From: C-114 sp963745405
Lineage (GTDB): Bacteria > Chloroflexota > Limnocylindria > Limnocylindrales > CSP1-4
Assembly (NCBI GenBank): GCA_963745405.1
Contig: CAVUWY010000003.1
Location: forward strand, 186,001 to 250,000
Length of the DNA: 64,000 nt
Direction of reading: 5' to 3'
Shown: positions 14,878 to 23,759 of the stretch, one piece after another
How the letters are laid out: every line of letters starts with the position of its first letter
How positions within the stretch are numbered: position 1 is the stretch's first letter
Notes under the pieces: generated by a model
The model's input: only the letters and a program-made list of their open reading frames with translations
Database searches by the model: none
Told to the model about the DNA's origin: nothing
Position numbers and translations under genes: made by a program

Positions 14878-15882
14878 GTGAAGAACCCACCCGTACTCAT
14901 CGCGGTCCTTGGCTTCTTCGCCGCCGTCGCAGGGTTCGGCTACCTGTTCTTCGGTCTGCGGGCCCTCGGCTTCGACTGGTTCGGGGCGCTCGGCGACCTG
15001 CCGGCCTTCGAGCACGTCGGGCTGTGGGGGTGGCTGGCGATCGCCACCGGGATCGTCTGGCTCCTCGTGGCGGTCGGCCTCTGGGCGCTCCAGCCATGGG
15101 CCCGCATCTTCGCCCTCGTCATCGCCGGATTCGCGTTGCTCGAGGCGGTCATCGCCTTCTTCCAGTTCCCCGGGTCGGGCGTCGGCTTCGCGATGGCGGT
15201 GATGCCGGCGCTGATCATCTGGTACCTGATGACGCGCGACGTCAGGATCGCCTTCGGCGAAGGTGTGGGAGCGGCCGTCGCCTCAGCCTCGGCCGCCGCT
15301 GGTTCTGCGGCTGCAGCCCCGAATCGGGCCGCAGCTCCGGCTCCGGCCGCAGCCCCCGTGGTGGCCGCGGCCGCTGTGGCGGCCGTGCAGCCTGCGCCCG
15401 CCCCCGCTCCGGCCGCCGCTGCTGCGGTCGCCGCAGCCAGTCCGGAGCGAGAGGAGGCTCCGGCCGCTGCTCATCACATGCGGATCTCGGATGTCGAGGG
15501 CATCGGTCCTGCCTACGCCGACAGGCTCGCCGCGGCCGGCATCGCGACGACCGACGATCTGCTCATGGCGGGCGCGAAGCACTACGACCGAGAGAGGATC
15601 GCCGAGACCACGGGGATCAGCAGCAACCTCATCCGGGAATGGGTCGACAAGGTCGACCTCATGCGCGTGCCGGGCGTCGGGCCGCAGTACAGCGACCTGC
15701 TCGAGGCAGCCGGCGTCGGCTCTCCGGCCGAGCTCGCCCAGCGGAACCCGGCCAACCTCGCCGTCACGGTGCAGGAGGTCGTCGCGGCTCGGCCGGGCAT
15801 CGTCCGTCGGATCCCGAGCGAGACCGAGATCGCAGCCTGGATCCAGGAGGCAGGCTCGCTCGACTCGGCGGTCGAACACTAG
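14878..15882 (+). CDS. membrane protein with C-terminal DUF4332 helix-hairpin domain
   Basis: The 334-residue product starts at GTG with GGAGG 7 nt upstream. Four hydrophobic helices fill residues 1-120, an Ala/Pro-rich linker (about 130-200) follows, and the C-terminal 130 residues are a DUF4332/TfoX-C-like helix-hairpin-helix region: VEGIGPAYADRLAAAGI and VPGVGPQYSDLLEAAGV are two GIGP-type hairpins. Such domains usually bind nucleic acid or proteins. The coupling to a membrane domain is uncommon; its role is unknown. Confidence 0.85.
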   Translation: MKNPPVLIAVLGFFAAVAGFGYLFFGLRALGFDWFGALGDLPAFEHVGLWGWLAIATGIVWLLVAVGLWALQPWARIFALVIAGFALLEAVIAFFQFPGSGVGFAMAVMPALIIWYLMTRDVRIAFGEGVGAAVASASAAAGSAAAAPNRAAAPAPAAAPVVAAAAVAAVQPAPAPAPAAAAAVAAASPEREEAPAAAHHMRISDVEGIGPAYADRLAAAGIATTDDLLMAGAKHYDRERIAETTGISSNLIREWVDKVDLMRVPGVGPQYSDLLEAAGVGSPAELAQRNPANLAVTVQEVVAARPGIVRRIPSETEIAAWIQEAGSLDSAVEH

Positions 15883-15971
15883 GGGCCCGAAGGCCGTCGA
15901 TACCGGCGCCGGCGGCGGTCCGGCCCACCCATCGCCTCCCCCTCGCCGGTGGCCCGCTACGCTGTCGAGGC

Positions 15972-16054
15972 GCCGGGGTGGCGGAATGGCAGACGCAGCG
16001 GTCTTAAACACCGCGGGCCGCAAGGCCGTGTGAGTTCGAATCTCACCCCCGGCA
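15972..16054 (+). tRNA. tRNA-Leu (TAA)
   Basis: The acceptor stem GCCGGGG pairs with CCCCGGC, the anticodon loop CTTAAAC gives TAA, and a long variable arm (GGGCCGCAAGGCCGT) marks a class II tRNA. The T arm is AGTTCGAATCT. The discriminator is A16054; the following CGA shows that CCA is not encoded, unlike the four tRNAs at 668-1094. Confidence 0.95.
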
Positions 16055-16155
16055 CGACAAGCGCGGCTGTCGCCTGCGCGACTCCGGCCGCGTTGCATGT
16101 CGGACTGTCGGCCACCCGCCTCATCGCGAGACTGACCGCGGGAGGTGAGGCGCAG

Positions 16156-17271
16156 ATGTCAAGACCCGCGATGGATCGGGGGATGGCGGTCCGGCTCGGC
16201 GCGATTGTCGCCGGGATCGGACTCGTGACTGCCTGTTCGGGCTCGTCCGGAGCGTCCTGGACCCCGGTCTCGGGTTTCCCGGATGCGGATGGCTCGACGA
16301 TCGGCGGGGTCGCCGCCGGGTCCGCCTCGTTCGTGGCTGTCGGGCAGGCCCCGTTCTCGGGCGAGACGAACCACGCCGCTGTCTGGACGTCGCCGGACGG
16401 CAAGGCGTGGACCCGGGTCGCGGACGACCCGAGCTTCTCGATGCACCTCATGAACGGCGTCGCGTCGGGGCCGTCGGGCTGGACGGCGGTCGGCGGGTCG
16501 TGCGGGAACGGCGAGTGCTTCGACGAGACCGTTTGGACATCGACGGACGGGCAGACGTGGCATGAGGCGGCGCCGCTCCCGGTGGAGCAGACGTACTACG
16601 CGGTGAGTCATGTCGTCGCTGCCGGTGGACCCGGCTGGATCGTCGGCGGCTGGCGGGTCGGCAGCGACGCTGCTGACAGGCGTCCGGCTATCTGGACGAC
16701 GGCAGACGGCTCGTCATGGACGGAGGCGACCGTAGACCTTCCGTCCGACGGTTCGCTGCACGGGAGCCTTTCGGGGCTGGCGGTGGGCGCGGGAATCGAT
16801 GTCGCGGTGGGTCTCGCCCAATCCGACACCAGCCGCTCGGCGGCGGTATGGATCTCCACGGACGGCAAGGACTGGAGCCCGGTCACCGCCGACGCGTCGT
16901 TCTCTGGAGCGCTCATGAACTCGGTCGTGGCGGGTGGTCCGGGCTTCGTCGCGGTCGGCCGCGACGGTTCCGGCGCGGCCGTCTGGACCTCGACCGACGG
17001 ATCCTCCTGGAAGGCGGAGCCCGCGGGCCCCGGGTTCGCCGGGGCGCAGATGCTGTCGATCGCGGCCAGTGGGGGGAGGTTCGTCGCGGTCGGCTACGAC
17101 TCGAACACCGCGCTCGTCTGGACCTCGAAGGACGGGATGACGTGGACCCAGTCTTCTCCGGCGTCCGACATGGCCGGTGCCCAGGCGCTGAGCACGGCGA
17201 TCGGTGCAGCCACCGATGTCGTCGTCGGGGCCTCGTCCAGCTCGGCCAAGGCGTGGACAGCGGCCCACTGA
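16156..17271 (+). CDS. lipoprotein with six WTSxDG repeats
   Basis: A ribosome site GGAGGTGAGG precedes ATG 16156. The 371-residue product has a signal peptide with lipobox LVTAC (Cys 27). The mature part is built from about six repeats of 50-60 residues, each ending like AVWTSPDGKAWTRV: five further copies read VWTSTDGQTW, IWTTADGSSW, VWISTDGKDW, VWTSTDGSSW and VWTSKDGMTW. This is the pattern of a sialidase/BNR-like beta-propeller. No catalytic residues can be named; binding or surface display is likely. Confidence 0.88.
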   Translation: MSRPAMDRGMAVRLGAIVAGIGLVTACSGSSGASWTPVSGFPDADGSTIGGVAAGSASFVAVGQAPFSGETNHAAVWTSPDGKAWTRVADDPSFSMHLMNGVASGPSGWTAVGGSCGNGECFDETVWTSTDGQTWHEAAPLPVEQTYYAVSHVVAAGGPGWIVGGWRVGSDAADRRPAIWTTADGSSWTEATVDLPSDGSLHGSLSGLAVGAGIDVAVGLAQSDTSRSAAVWISTDGKDWSPVTADASFSGALMNSVVAGGPGFVAVGRDGSGAAVWTSTDGSSWKAEPAGPGFAGAQMLSIAASGGRFVAVGYDSNTALVWTSKDGMTWTQSSPASDMAGAQALSTAIGAATDVVVGASSSSAKAWTAAH

Positions 17272-17590
17272 TGCGCTTCCCGACCGACGAGACACCGCGC
17301 TAAGGCTCACGTCGAGTCCGACCAACGGGATTCGTGTCACCTCGGCTCGGTCTTCCCCGGGCCAGATCGGTAATCCACGAATGTCGGCCTGCTGTCTCCA
17401 TCGCCGACGATGACGCAGGTCCGGCCGATGGGCCACGACGCCGCCGTCGGGCCGCCGACCCCAGATAGCGCAGAAGACGACTGACGCGCCCGCTGATGCA
17501 TCCACGTGCATCGCACCGGGACATGTCGCCGGGCGACGGCCGCTGAGACGCGGTCTCAGCCCGGCGATACGAGCGCCAGGATGATCCGCC
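17272..17590. other. intergenic gap without a supported feature
   Basis: No frame with convincing coding bias, no tRNA and no clear hairpin terminator was seen between these two convergent genes. Confidence 0.5.
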
Positions 17591-18823
17591 CTAGGCCCGG
17601 CGGCGTCGTCCGCCGAACAGGCCGAAGCCGCTCTTGTGCTCTTCTTCCTCTACCGGCACGGTCGCGGCGACGTCCTCGCCGAACGCGGTCCAGGCGAGCT
17701 GGGTCAACCGTTCGGCAGCGAGCGAGCGCGGCGCGCCCCGCACGACCGGGATGCCCTCGTTGACCGCCTTGAGGTAGATGAACGGGTCGTAGGGCAGGTC
17801 GACCGCGACCTTCGTCCCCAGGGCGCCTTCGATGTCGCGCATCTTGAGGATCTCCTTGGCGAACATGTTGTTCAGCACGAAGGTCGACTTGCCGACGATC
17901 GAGCCGATCTCGCCGAGGACATCGATGAGGGAGTGGAGTGCCTTGAGGGCGGCGATCTCCGGGTAGAAGGGGAAGACCGCACCGTCGGCCCGCTCGAGGG
18001 CGGTCAGCGCCTGTTCGTCGAGGTGGGAGCCCGCGTCGACGATGACCGCGTCGTAGGCGTCGGCGGCGTTGGCGAGGAGTCGCTCGACATGCTCGGTCCC
18101 GACCATCTCGCCGAGCTCTGGCGATCCCGGCGCCGGGAGCACGTGGAGTCCGCTCTCGTGGTGGGCGGCGAACGAGCGGAGGAATTCCGGCTCACGGAGG
18201 GCCGATTCGTCGCGGACGACGTCGGCGAGCGTCGCCCGGACCGTCAGGTTCAGGTGGGTCGCGACCTGGCCGAACTGGCGATCGAGGTCGATGAGGAGGG
18301 TCCGTTCGGGGCGGCGCATCGCGGTGGCGACGGCGACGTTGACGGCGATCGTCGTCGTCCCGACGCCACCCTTCGGGGAGAAGACGGTGACGACGTGTCG
18401 CGCCGCCGGCCTGGCGCCCTCGAGGGCCACGGTCGGGGTGAGGTCGCGGGAGCGCTGGAAGCGGAGCAGGAGGGCCTCGACCCGTGCCTCGAGCTCACGG
18501 GCGTCGAACGGCTTCGCCATGACGTCGTCGGCGCCGGCCTCGAGGAAGCGGATCCGGTCGTCGACATCGTCGCTCTGGCTGATGCAGAGGACGGGGATCG
18601 CCGCCATCGACGGCGTCGACCGGATCTCCCGGCAGACGTCGGCGGCCGACCGGTCGCCGGTGACCACGTCGAGGAGCACGAGCTGGTGCTCACCGGCCCG
18701 GCGGAACGCCTCGGCCGCGTCGGAGACGACGGTCACCGTGTAGCCGACGCTCGTCAGCACGTTCGAGATCACGTCGCGAGACGCCGCGTCGGACTCGACG
18801 AGGAGGAGGTTGCTGGCTGGCAC
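17591..18823 (-). CDS. CpaE/TadZ-like receiver-ATPase
   Basis: Two domains in 410 residues. Residues 1-120 form a receiver fold with E10, D12, the phospho-acceptor position D52 and K104. Residues 145-390 form a MinD/ParA-type ATPase with the deviant Walker A FSPKGGVGTTT (about 148-158), LLIDLDRQFG and VIVDAGSHLD. CpaE/TadZ proteins place type IVc pilus machinery at a cell site. No tad, flp or cpa gene is in the window, so the pilus link is only by family. The C-terminus ends in KSGFGLFGGRRRRA. Confidence 0.88.
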   Translation of the reverse strand: MPASNLLLVESDAASRDVISNVLTSVGYTVTVVSDAAEAFRRAGEHQLVLLDVVTGDRSAADVCREIRSTPSMAAIPVLCISQSDDVDDRIRFLEAGADDVMAKPFDARELEARVEALLLRFQRSRDLTPTVALEGARPAARHVVTVFSPKGGVGTTTIAVNVAVATAMRRPERTLLIDLDRQFGQVATHLNLTVRATLADVVRDESALREPEFLRSFAAHHESGLHVLPAPGSPELGEMVGTEHVERLLANAADAYDAVIVDAGSHLDEQALTALERADGAVFPFYPEIAALKALHSLIDVLGEIGSIVGKSTFVLNNMFAKEILKMRDIEGALGTKVAVDLPYDPFIYLKAVNEGIPVVRGAPRSLAAERLTQLAWTAFGEDVAATVPVEEEEHKSGFGLFGGRRRRA

Positions 18824-18917
18824 GGCGACTCCGCTCGATCGGGACGGATGGAGAGCGAGCGCTCGCGCGACTCGCCGTCCTGAGGATACAACGTCGGCTC
18901 GCCGGTCCGAGCCGTGC

Positions 18918-18923
18918 TAGACT
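18918..18923 (+). promoter_or_regulatory. -10 box of the rpsF operon
   Basis: TAGACT followed by CCGCGG, about 90 nt upstream of rpsF. No good -35 box was identified. The TAnACTCCG form recurs in the window. Confidence 0.45.
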
Positions 18924-19015
18924 CCGCGGACTGTCCTTTCGGCTCCGCCACGGTCGCCCCACGAGGGCATCGGCCCGCCAGCGGGGCGTTTCCCACAGGA
19001 AGGAGTCTTCAGGCC

Positions 19016-19447
19016 ATGCGCCGCTATGAACTCATGCTGGTCTTCCGGCCGGACGTGCCGGACGATCGCACCCAGGCAGTGATCGATCGGACCACCCGGG
19101 GCATCGTCGCCTCCGGCGGGTCCATCCTCAAGGTCTCGCCCTGGGGCCGCCGCCGGCTCGCCTACCAGATCGACCGCTACCGCGAGGGCTCGTACCACAT
19201 CGTCCTGTTCGAGGCGCCGGGCGAGGCGATCTCGGAACTCGAGCACGGTCTCCTCATCACCGAAGAGGTCCTCCGCCACCTCGTGACCCGTGATGAGCGG
19301 CCGGTCCGCTCGTCACGCCGCGACGACGGCGACGACGAGGTCGAGGATGGCGATGCCGGCCTGCTCGACGAGGATGTCGAGGACGAGGACGACACCGAGG
19401 TCATCGACGAGTCCGAGAGCGAAGCCGCTCCGGCCGCCATCGACTGA
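19016..19447 (+). CDS. rpsF: 30S ribosomal protein S6
   Basis: S6 binds 16S rRNA in the platform with S18. The first 95 residues are the S6 fold (MRRYELMLVFRPDVPDD, GRRRLAYQI, EGSYHIVLFE). An unusual acidic tail of about 45 residues follows (EDEDDTEVIDESESEAAPA). AGGAAGGAG precedes the ATG. The order rpsF-ssb-rpsR is the widely conserved bacterial one. Confidence 0.97.
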   Translation: MRRYELMLVFRPDVPDDRTQAVIDRTTRGIVASGGSILKVSPWGRRRLAYQIDRYREGSYHIVLFEAPGEAISELEHGLLITEEVLRHLVTRDERPVRSSRRDDGDDEVEDGDAGLLDEDVEDEDDTEVIDESESEAAPAAID

Positions 19448-19461
19448 GAGGGGCTGCGAGC

Positions 19462-19941
19462 ATGTCGCTGAACAAGGCGATGATCATCGGCAACCTCGGC
19501 CGTGACCCCGAGCTCCGCTACACCCCGAACGGCCAGGCAGTCACCCAGTTCACCGTGGCGGTGAACCGGAACTACCGCGGCGCTGACGGGGAGTGGCAGG
19601 AAGACACCGAGTGGTTCCGGGTCGTGGCCTGGGGCCCGGTCGGTGAGCGGGCCGCCGAGAACCTCCGCAAGGGCAACAAGGTGTACGTGGAAGGCCGGAT
19701 CCAGACCCGCCAGTGGGAGGATCAGTCCGGCCAGAAGCGCTACACGACCGAGCTCGTCGCGGACCGGGTCGCCAATCTCGAGCGACGCCCGCCCCGCGAG
19801 GACGGCGACCCCGGCTTCACCCCCCGACCGAGCGGACGCCAGGAGGGGGCAGCGGCCGCCGCCCCGGCCGCCACCGGCGGGGGAGCGCCTCCCCGCGCCG
19901 ACGACCTCGACCAGACAGACCTCGACGACCTGCCGTTCTGA
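19462..19941 (+). CDS. ssb: single-stranded DNA-binding protein
   Basis: Coats single-stranded DNA in replication and repair. The OB fold spans residues 1-110 (MSLNKAMIIGNLGRDPELRY, EWFRVVAWG, VEGRIQTRQWED). A Pro/Gly/Ala linker leads to the acidic partner-binding tip DLDDLPF. 159 residues is a usual length. It sits 14 nt after rpsF. Confidence 0.98.
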   Translation: MSLNKAMIIGNLGRDPELRYTPNGQAVTQFTVAVNRNYRGADGEWQEDTEWFRVVAWGPVGERAAENLRKGNKVYVEGRIQTRQWEDQSGQKRYTTELVADRVANLERRPPREDGDPGFTPRPSGRQEGAAAAAPAATGGGAPPRADDLDQTDLDDLPF

Positions 19942-19968
19942 CGACGGCCACGACAAAGGGACCCATCG

Positions 19969-20238
19969 ATGCCACCTGCCGCCCGCGCCAAGAAGCGCGA
20001 CAACTACTTCCGCGATAGCCGGCGCCGCAAGGTCTGCGCCTTCTGCGCCGACAAGACGGTCCAGATCGACTACAAGGAGGTCAACCGCCTCCGCCGCTAC
20101 CTGTCCGAGCGGGCGAAGATCGAGCCGCGCCGCAAGACGGGCACCTGTGCCGGTCACCAGCGTGAGCTCGCCGTCGCCCTGAAGCGGGCCCGGATCGTCG
20201 CGCTCCTGCCATACGCCCCGCAGCACCTCCGGCCCTGA
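19969..20238 (+). CDS. rpsR: 30S ribosomal protein S18
   Basis: Partner of S6 in the 30S platform, 89 residues. VCAFCADKTVQIDYKEVNRL and the basic RRYLSERAKIEPRRKTGTC region are the S18 core; CAFC and the later cysteine could form a zinc-binding (C+) version. It lies 27 nt after ssb. Confidence 0.97.
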   Translation: MPPAARAKKRDNYFRDSRRRKVCAFCADKTVQIDYKEVNRLRRYLSERAKIEPRRKTGTCAGHQRELAVALKRARIVALLPYAPQHLRP

Positions 20239-20297
20239 CGATCGGGTGACGACGGCCGCCCCCGGACCGCCGCCCGCCCGCCCACCGAGGGCCTGAG

Positions 20298-21191
20298 ATG
20301 GCCGTCGGGCTGGTGATGATCGGGGCCGGGGTCGGGGCCGGTATCTTCGGCTCCCTCCTGGGCCTGGGGGGCGGCATCCTCCTGGTGCCACTCCTGACGC
20401 TCGGCTTCGACCTGCCCCTCCGTGAGGCGGCCGGCATCAGCCTCATCTGCGTCATCGTGACGAGCAGCGCGGCGGCCTCGGTCTACCTCGAACGCCACGT
20501 GGCGAACCTGCGCCTCGGGATGTCGCTCGAGCTGTTCACCGCCCTCGGCGCGATCGGCGGCGGCATCCTCGCCTTCACCCTCGGCGAGCGCCAGCTCGAC
20601 GGGCTCTTCGCGATCCTCCTCGCCTACGTCGCCCTGACGATGGTCCGGCGGCGCGATCCCGAGCCGGAGGTGGTCGATCCGGCCGACGATACGGCGGGCG
20701 ATCCGGCGGGCGATCCCACGCTCGCGCCGGCCGGCGCTCCGGCCGCCGAAGCCGCGGCGGCGGCACCGTCGGACCCGGTCACGGCGTCCGATGTCATCGA
20801 CCGGCTGTCAGGCCCGGGCTATCGGATCCACAGTCTCGGCCGGGGCGTCGTCGGGAGCGTCGGCGCAGGCGTCGTCTCGGCCCTTTTCGGCATCGGCGGC
20901 GGGCTGGTCAAGGTGCCGGTGCTGCACCTCGTGATGGGGGTCCCGCTCCGCATCGCGACCGCGACCAGCAACCTCATGATCGGGGTGACCGCCTCCGCCT
21001 CGGCGATCATCTACCTCGCCCGCGGTGGCATCGATCCGTATGTGGCCGGCCCGACCGCGATCGGCGTGTTCGTCGGCGCTTCGGTCGGCTCGCGCGTGGC
21101 TGGACGCGTCGACGTCCGCGTGCTGCGGATCCTCTTCACCGTCGTCCTGCTCTACACGTCGTTCGAGATGCTCCAGCGGGCGCTCTCGTGA
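20298..21191 (+). CDS. TauE/SafE family membrane transporter
   Basis: The 297-residue protein has two homologous halves of transmembrane helices, each with a Gly-rich motif (LLGLGGGILLVPLLTLGFDL and LFGIGGGLVKVPVLHLVMG) typical of TauE/SafE sulfite or organosulfonate exporters. An Ala/Pro/Asp-rich cytoplasmic loop of about 50 residues separates them. The next gene, DUF1634, starts 4 nt before its stop and often accompanies this family. The substrate is not shown by sequence. Confidence 0.92.
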   Translation: MAVGLVMIGAGVGAGIFGSLLGLGGGILLVPLLTLGFDLPLREAAGISLICVIVTSSAAASVYLERHVANLRLGMSLELFTALGAIGGGILAFTLGERQLDGLFAILLAYVALTMVRRRDPEPEVVDPADDTAGDPAGDPTLAPAGAPAAEAAAAAPSDPVTASDVIDRLSGPGYRIHSLGRGVVGSVGAGVVSALFGIGGGLVKVPVLHLVMGVPLRIATATSNLMIGVTASASAIIYLARGGIDPYVAGPTAIGVFVGASVGSRVAGRVDVRVLRILFTVVLLYTSFEMLQRALS

Positions 21192-21571
21192 CCGGGCCGA
21201 CCCCGCCGAGGCGGGCCGACCTCGACCGCACGATCGCCCGCCTGCTGACGATCGGGACCGCGATCGGGATCGCCTTCCTCGTGCTCGGAGTCGTCCAGCT
21301 CATCGGCGGCGGGGGTTCGCCGCTCGACGAGCCGCCCCATGGCTTCGAGCCCTCGCAGATCGTCCCCGACCTGCTCGCCGGCGTGCCCGACGGGGCGCTG
21401 TGGGTCGGCCTCGTCGTGCTCATCGCGATGCCGGCCTCGCGGGTCGCCGCGTCGCTCATCGGGTTCGCCCGGGCCGGTGAGCGCTGGATGGTGGCGATAT
21501 CGGCCGCCATCCTCGTCGTCATCGCCGCCGGAGTCGTGATCGGCGCCGCGCTCGGCGTCGCGGGCGGCTGA
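21188..21571 (+). CDS. DUF1634 membrane protein
   Basis: A 127-residue protein with three hydrophobic helices (TIGTAIGIAFLVLGVVQLIG, ALWVGLVVLIAMPASRVAAS, VAISAAILVVIAAGVVIGAA). DUF1634 members are usually found beside TauE/SafE genes, as here, and are likely accessory subunits. GTG start in a 4-nt overlap with the transporter. Confidence 0.88.
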   Translation: MTGPTPPRRADLDRTIARLLTIGTAIGIAFLVLGVVQLIGGGGSPLDEPPHGFEPSQIVPDLLAGVPDGALWVGLVVLIAMPASRVAASLIGFARAGERWMVAISAAILVVIAAGVVIGAALGVAGG

Positions 21572-21578
21572 GGGGTCC

Positions 21579-22631
21579 GTGGATCTCGTCATCCTGGCCG
21601 TCGCCCTGCTGGCCATCCTCCTCGGCGCCGAACTCTTCACGAACGGGGTCGAGTGGGCGGGCCACAAGCTCGGCCTCGCCGAGGGCGCCGTCGGGTCCGT
21701 CCTGGCAGCCGTCGGGACGGCCCTGCCTGAGACGATGATCCCGCTCATCGCCATCGTCGTCACGGGCACGGAGGGAGCCAACGAGGTCGGGGTCGGGGCC
21801 ATCCTCGGCGCTCCGTTCATGCTCTCGACCCTGGCCATGTTCGTCACCGGCGTGGCGGTCCTCGTCACCCGGCGGGGCCAGCCGGGTGACACGCCGATGC
21901 CCGTCGATGTCAACGTCATCGCCTACGACATGCGCTGGTTCGCCGGCGCCTACGCCATCGCGCTCGGGGTGGCGTTCGTCCCGAGCGACCTGGTCTGGCC
22001 GCGCTGGGTCGTCGCGGTCGTGCTGCTCGTCACCTACGGTCTGTACGTCCGCGAGCACCTCCGGGCCGAAGCGACCCACACCGACCCCAGCGACCTCGCG
22101 CCACTCCGCCTCCATCCGCTCGACCGGAAGGCGCCGCCGCAGGGCGGACCGCCGCGGCTCCGGATCGTCGTGGTCCAGGTCGCGATCGCCCTCGTCTTCA
22201 TCATCGGCGGCGCATACGCGTTCGTCGGCGCGGTCGAGGACCTGGCCCACTCCTTCGGCCTCGACGAGGCGCTCCTGGCCCTGATCATCGCCCCCATCGC
22301 GACGGAGCTGCCCGAGAAGTTCAACAGCGTGATCTGGGTGCGCCAGACGAAGGACACTCTGGCGATGGGCAACCTGACCGGGGCGATGGTATTCCAGGCC
22401 ACCATCCCGACGATGATCGCCCTCCTGTTCGCCAGCGAGCACTGGGCGATCGTCAGCGGGACGTACCTCGCCTTCGCCTCGGCCCTCATCGCCTATGCGT
22501 CGTCGGCGGTGATCTTCATCCCGATGGTCCGCCGCCAGCGGCTGACCGGCCGCGGCCTCCTTGTCGGTGGGGTGTTCTACCTCGTCTACGTGGGGATCGT
22601 CGTGGCGGCCCTCGGCGGTGCCTTCGGCTGA
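21579..22631 (+). CDS. CaCA-type sodium/calcium exchanger-like protein
   Basis: The 350-residue membrane protein has the two alpha-repeat motifs of cation/Ca2+ antiporters: AAVGTALPETMIPLIAI in the first half and IAPIATELPEKFNSVIW in the second, each placing the essential glutamate next to a proline in a helix. It lies 7 nt after DUF1634, GTG start. The motifs fit YrbG-like exchangers; the ion is unproven. Confidence 0.88.
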   Translation: MDLVILAVALLAILLGAELFTNGVEWAGHKLGLAEGAVGSVLAAVGTALPETMIPLIAIVVTGTEGANEVGVGAILGAPFMLSTLAMFVTGVAVLVTRRGQPGDTPMPVDVNVIAYDMRWFAGAYAIALGVAFVPSDLVWPRWVVAVVLLVTYGLYVREHLRAEATHTDPSDLAPLRLHPLDRKAPPQGGPPRLRIVVVQVAIALVFIIGGAYAFVGAVEDLAHSFGLDEALLALIIAPIATELPEKFNSVIWVRQTKDTLAMGNLTGAMVFQATIPTMIALLFASEHWAIVSGTYLAFASALIAYASSAVIFIPMVRRQRLTGRGLLVGGVFYLVYVGIVVAALGGAFG

Positions 22632-22682
22632 CCCGACCGCGCTCCGGTCCAGGCCCGTGGAGGGGCATCCGGGGCCCGCTGG

Positions 22683-22688
22683 TATACT
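22683..22688 (+). promoter_or_regulatory. -10 box of ilvE
   Basis: TATACT, about 80 nt upstream of the ilvE start; no good -35 box at the expected distance. Confidence 0.45.
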
Positions 22689-22769
22689 CGGTCGACCCGC
22701 CGGGACGACCGCTGGCCCTCCCGCGGCGTGGGTGCGGGCGCGGCACCCGAGCGCAGGAGTCGACCGTCG

Positions 22770-23759
22770 ATGCTGACCGAGAAGACCGCCGCCAAGCCGG
22801 CGACGAGCCCCAAGGCTGCCCCGGCGCCGCGCGAGCTCGATGACCTCATCACGTACTTCCAGGGCCACTACGTCCCGATGGGCGAGGCGAAGGTCAGCGT
22901 CATGACCCACTCGTTCATGTACGGGACGGCGACCTTCGAGGGCATCCGCGCCTACTGGAACGCGGAGCAGGGGCGGCTCTACGGGCTCTTCCTCCGTGAG
23001 CACGTCGAGCGCATCCGCGAGTCCTGCCGGATCCTCCTCATGGAGTCGGTCCCGTCCGTCGACGAGCTCCTCGCGATCGTCATCGAGACAGCCCGCCGCA
23101 ACCGGTTCCGTGAGGACGCCTACATCCGGCCGTCGTTCTACAAGAGCACCCGGGCGATCGGCGTCAAGCTCCACCACCTCGAGAATGACCTGGTCGTCAT
23201 CGCGGTCCCGTTCGGCGACTACGTCGAGACGGCTCGCGGCATCCGGATCATGACCTCGTCGTGGCGCCGCAACGCGGACGAGGCCCTCCCGGCCCGGGGC
23301 AAGATCGTCGGCGGGTACGTGAACATGGCCTTCCAGAAGAGCGAAGCGGAGCTCAACGGCTTCGACGAGGCGCTCGTCCTCACCCACGACGGCCACGCCT
23401 CGGAGGCGTCTGCGGCCAACCTCTTCGTCGTCCGCGACGGCGTCCTCATCACCCCGCCGGTGTCCGACGACATCCTCGAGGGCGTCACTAGGGCCGCCAT
23501 CCTCCAGCTCGCGGCCGATGCCGGGATCCCGACGGAGATCCGCTCGATCGACCGCTCGGAGCTGTACGTCGCCGACGAGGTCGTCCTCTGCGGGACCGGT
23601 GTCCAGGTGAGCCCGGTCGTCGAGGTCGACCATCGGCCGGTCGGCGCCGGCGTGGTGGGCCCGATCGGGAGCGACATCCGCAACCGCTACTTCGACGCGG
23701 TCCGCGGTCGGACGCCGCGCTACCTCGACTGGCTCACGCCGATCGACGAGGGTGGCTGA
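22770..23759 (+). CDS. ilvE: branched-chain amino acid aminotransferase
   Basis: PLP enzyme of fold type IV that makes leucine, isoleucine and valine from their 2-oxo acids. Diagnostic segments: MTHSFMYGTATFEGIRAYW, the Schiff-base lysine K178 in ARGKIVGGYVNMAFQKSEA, and ASEASAANLFVVRDGVLITP. 329 residues is normal. AGGAG lies 10 nt before ATG 22770; an earlier in-frame ATG at 22728 lacks a ribosome site. Confidence 0.95.
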   Translation: MLTEKTAAKPATSPKAAPAPRELDDLITYFQGHYVPMGEAKVSVMTHSFMYGTATFEGIRAYWNAEQGRLYGLFLREHVERIRESCRILLMESVPSVDELLAIVIETARRNRFREDAYIRPSFYKSTRAIGVKLHHLENDLVVIAVPFGDYVETARGIRIMTSSWRRNADEALPARGKIVGGYVNMAFQKSEAELNGFDEALVLTHDGHASEASAANLFVVRDGVLITPPVSDDILEGVTRAAILQLAADAGIPTEIRSIDRSELYVADEVVLCGTGVQVSPVVEVDHRPVGAGVVGPIGSDIRNRYFDAVRGRTPRYLDWLTPIDEGG

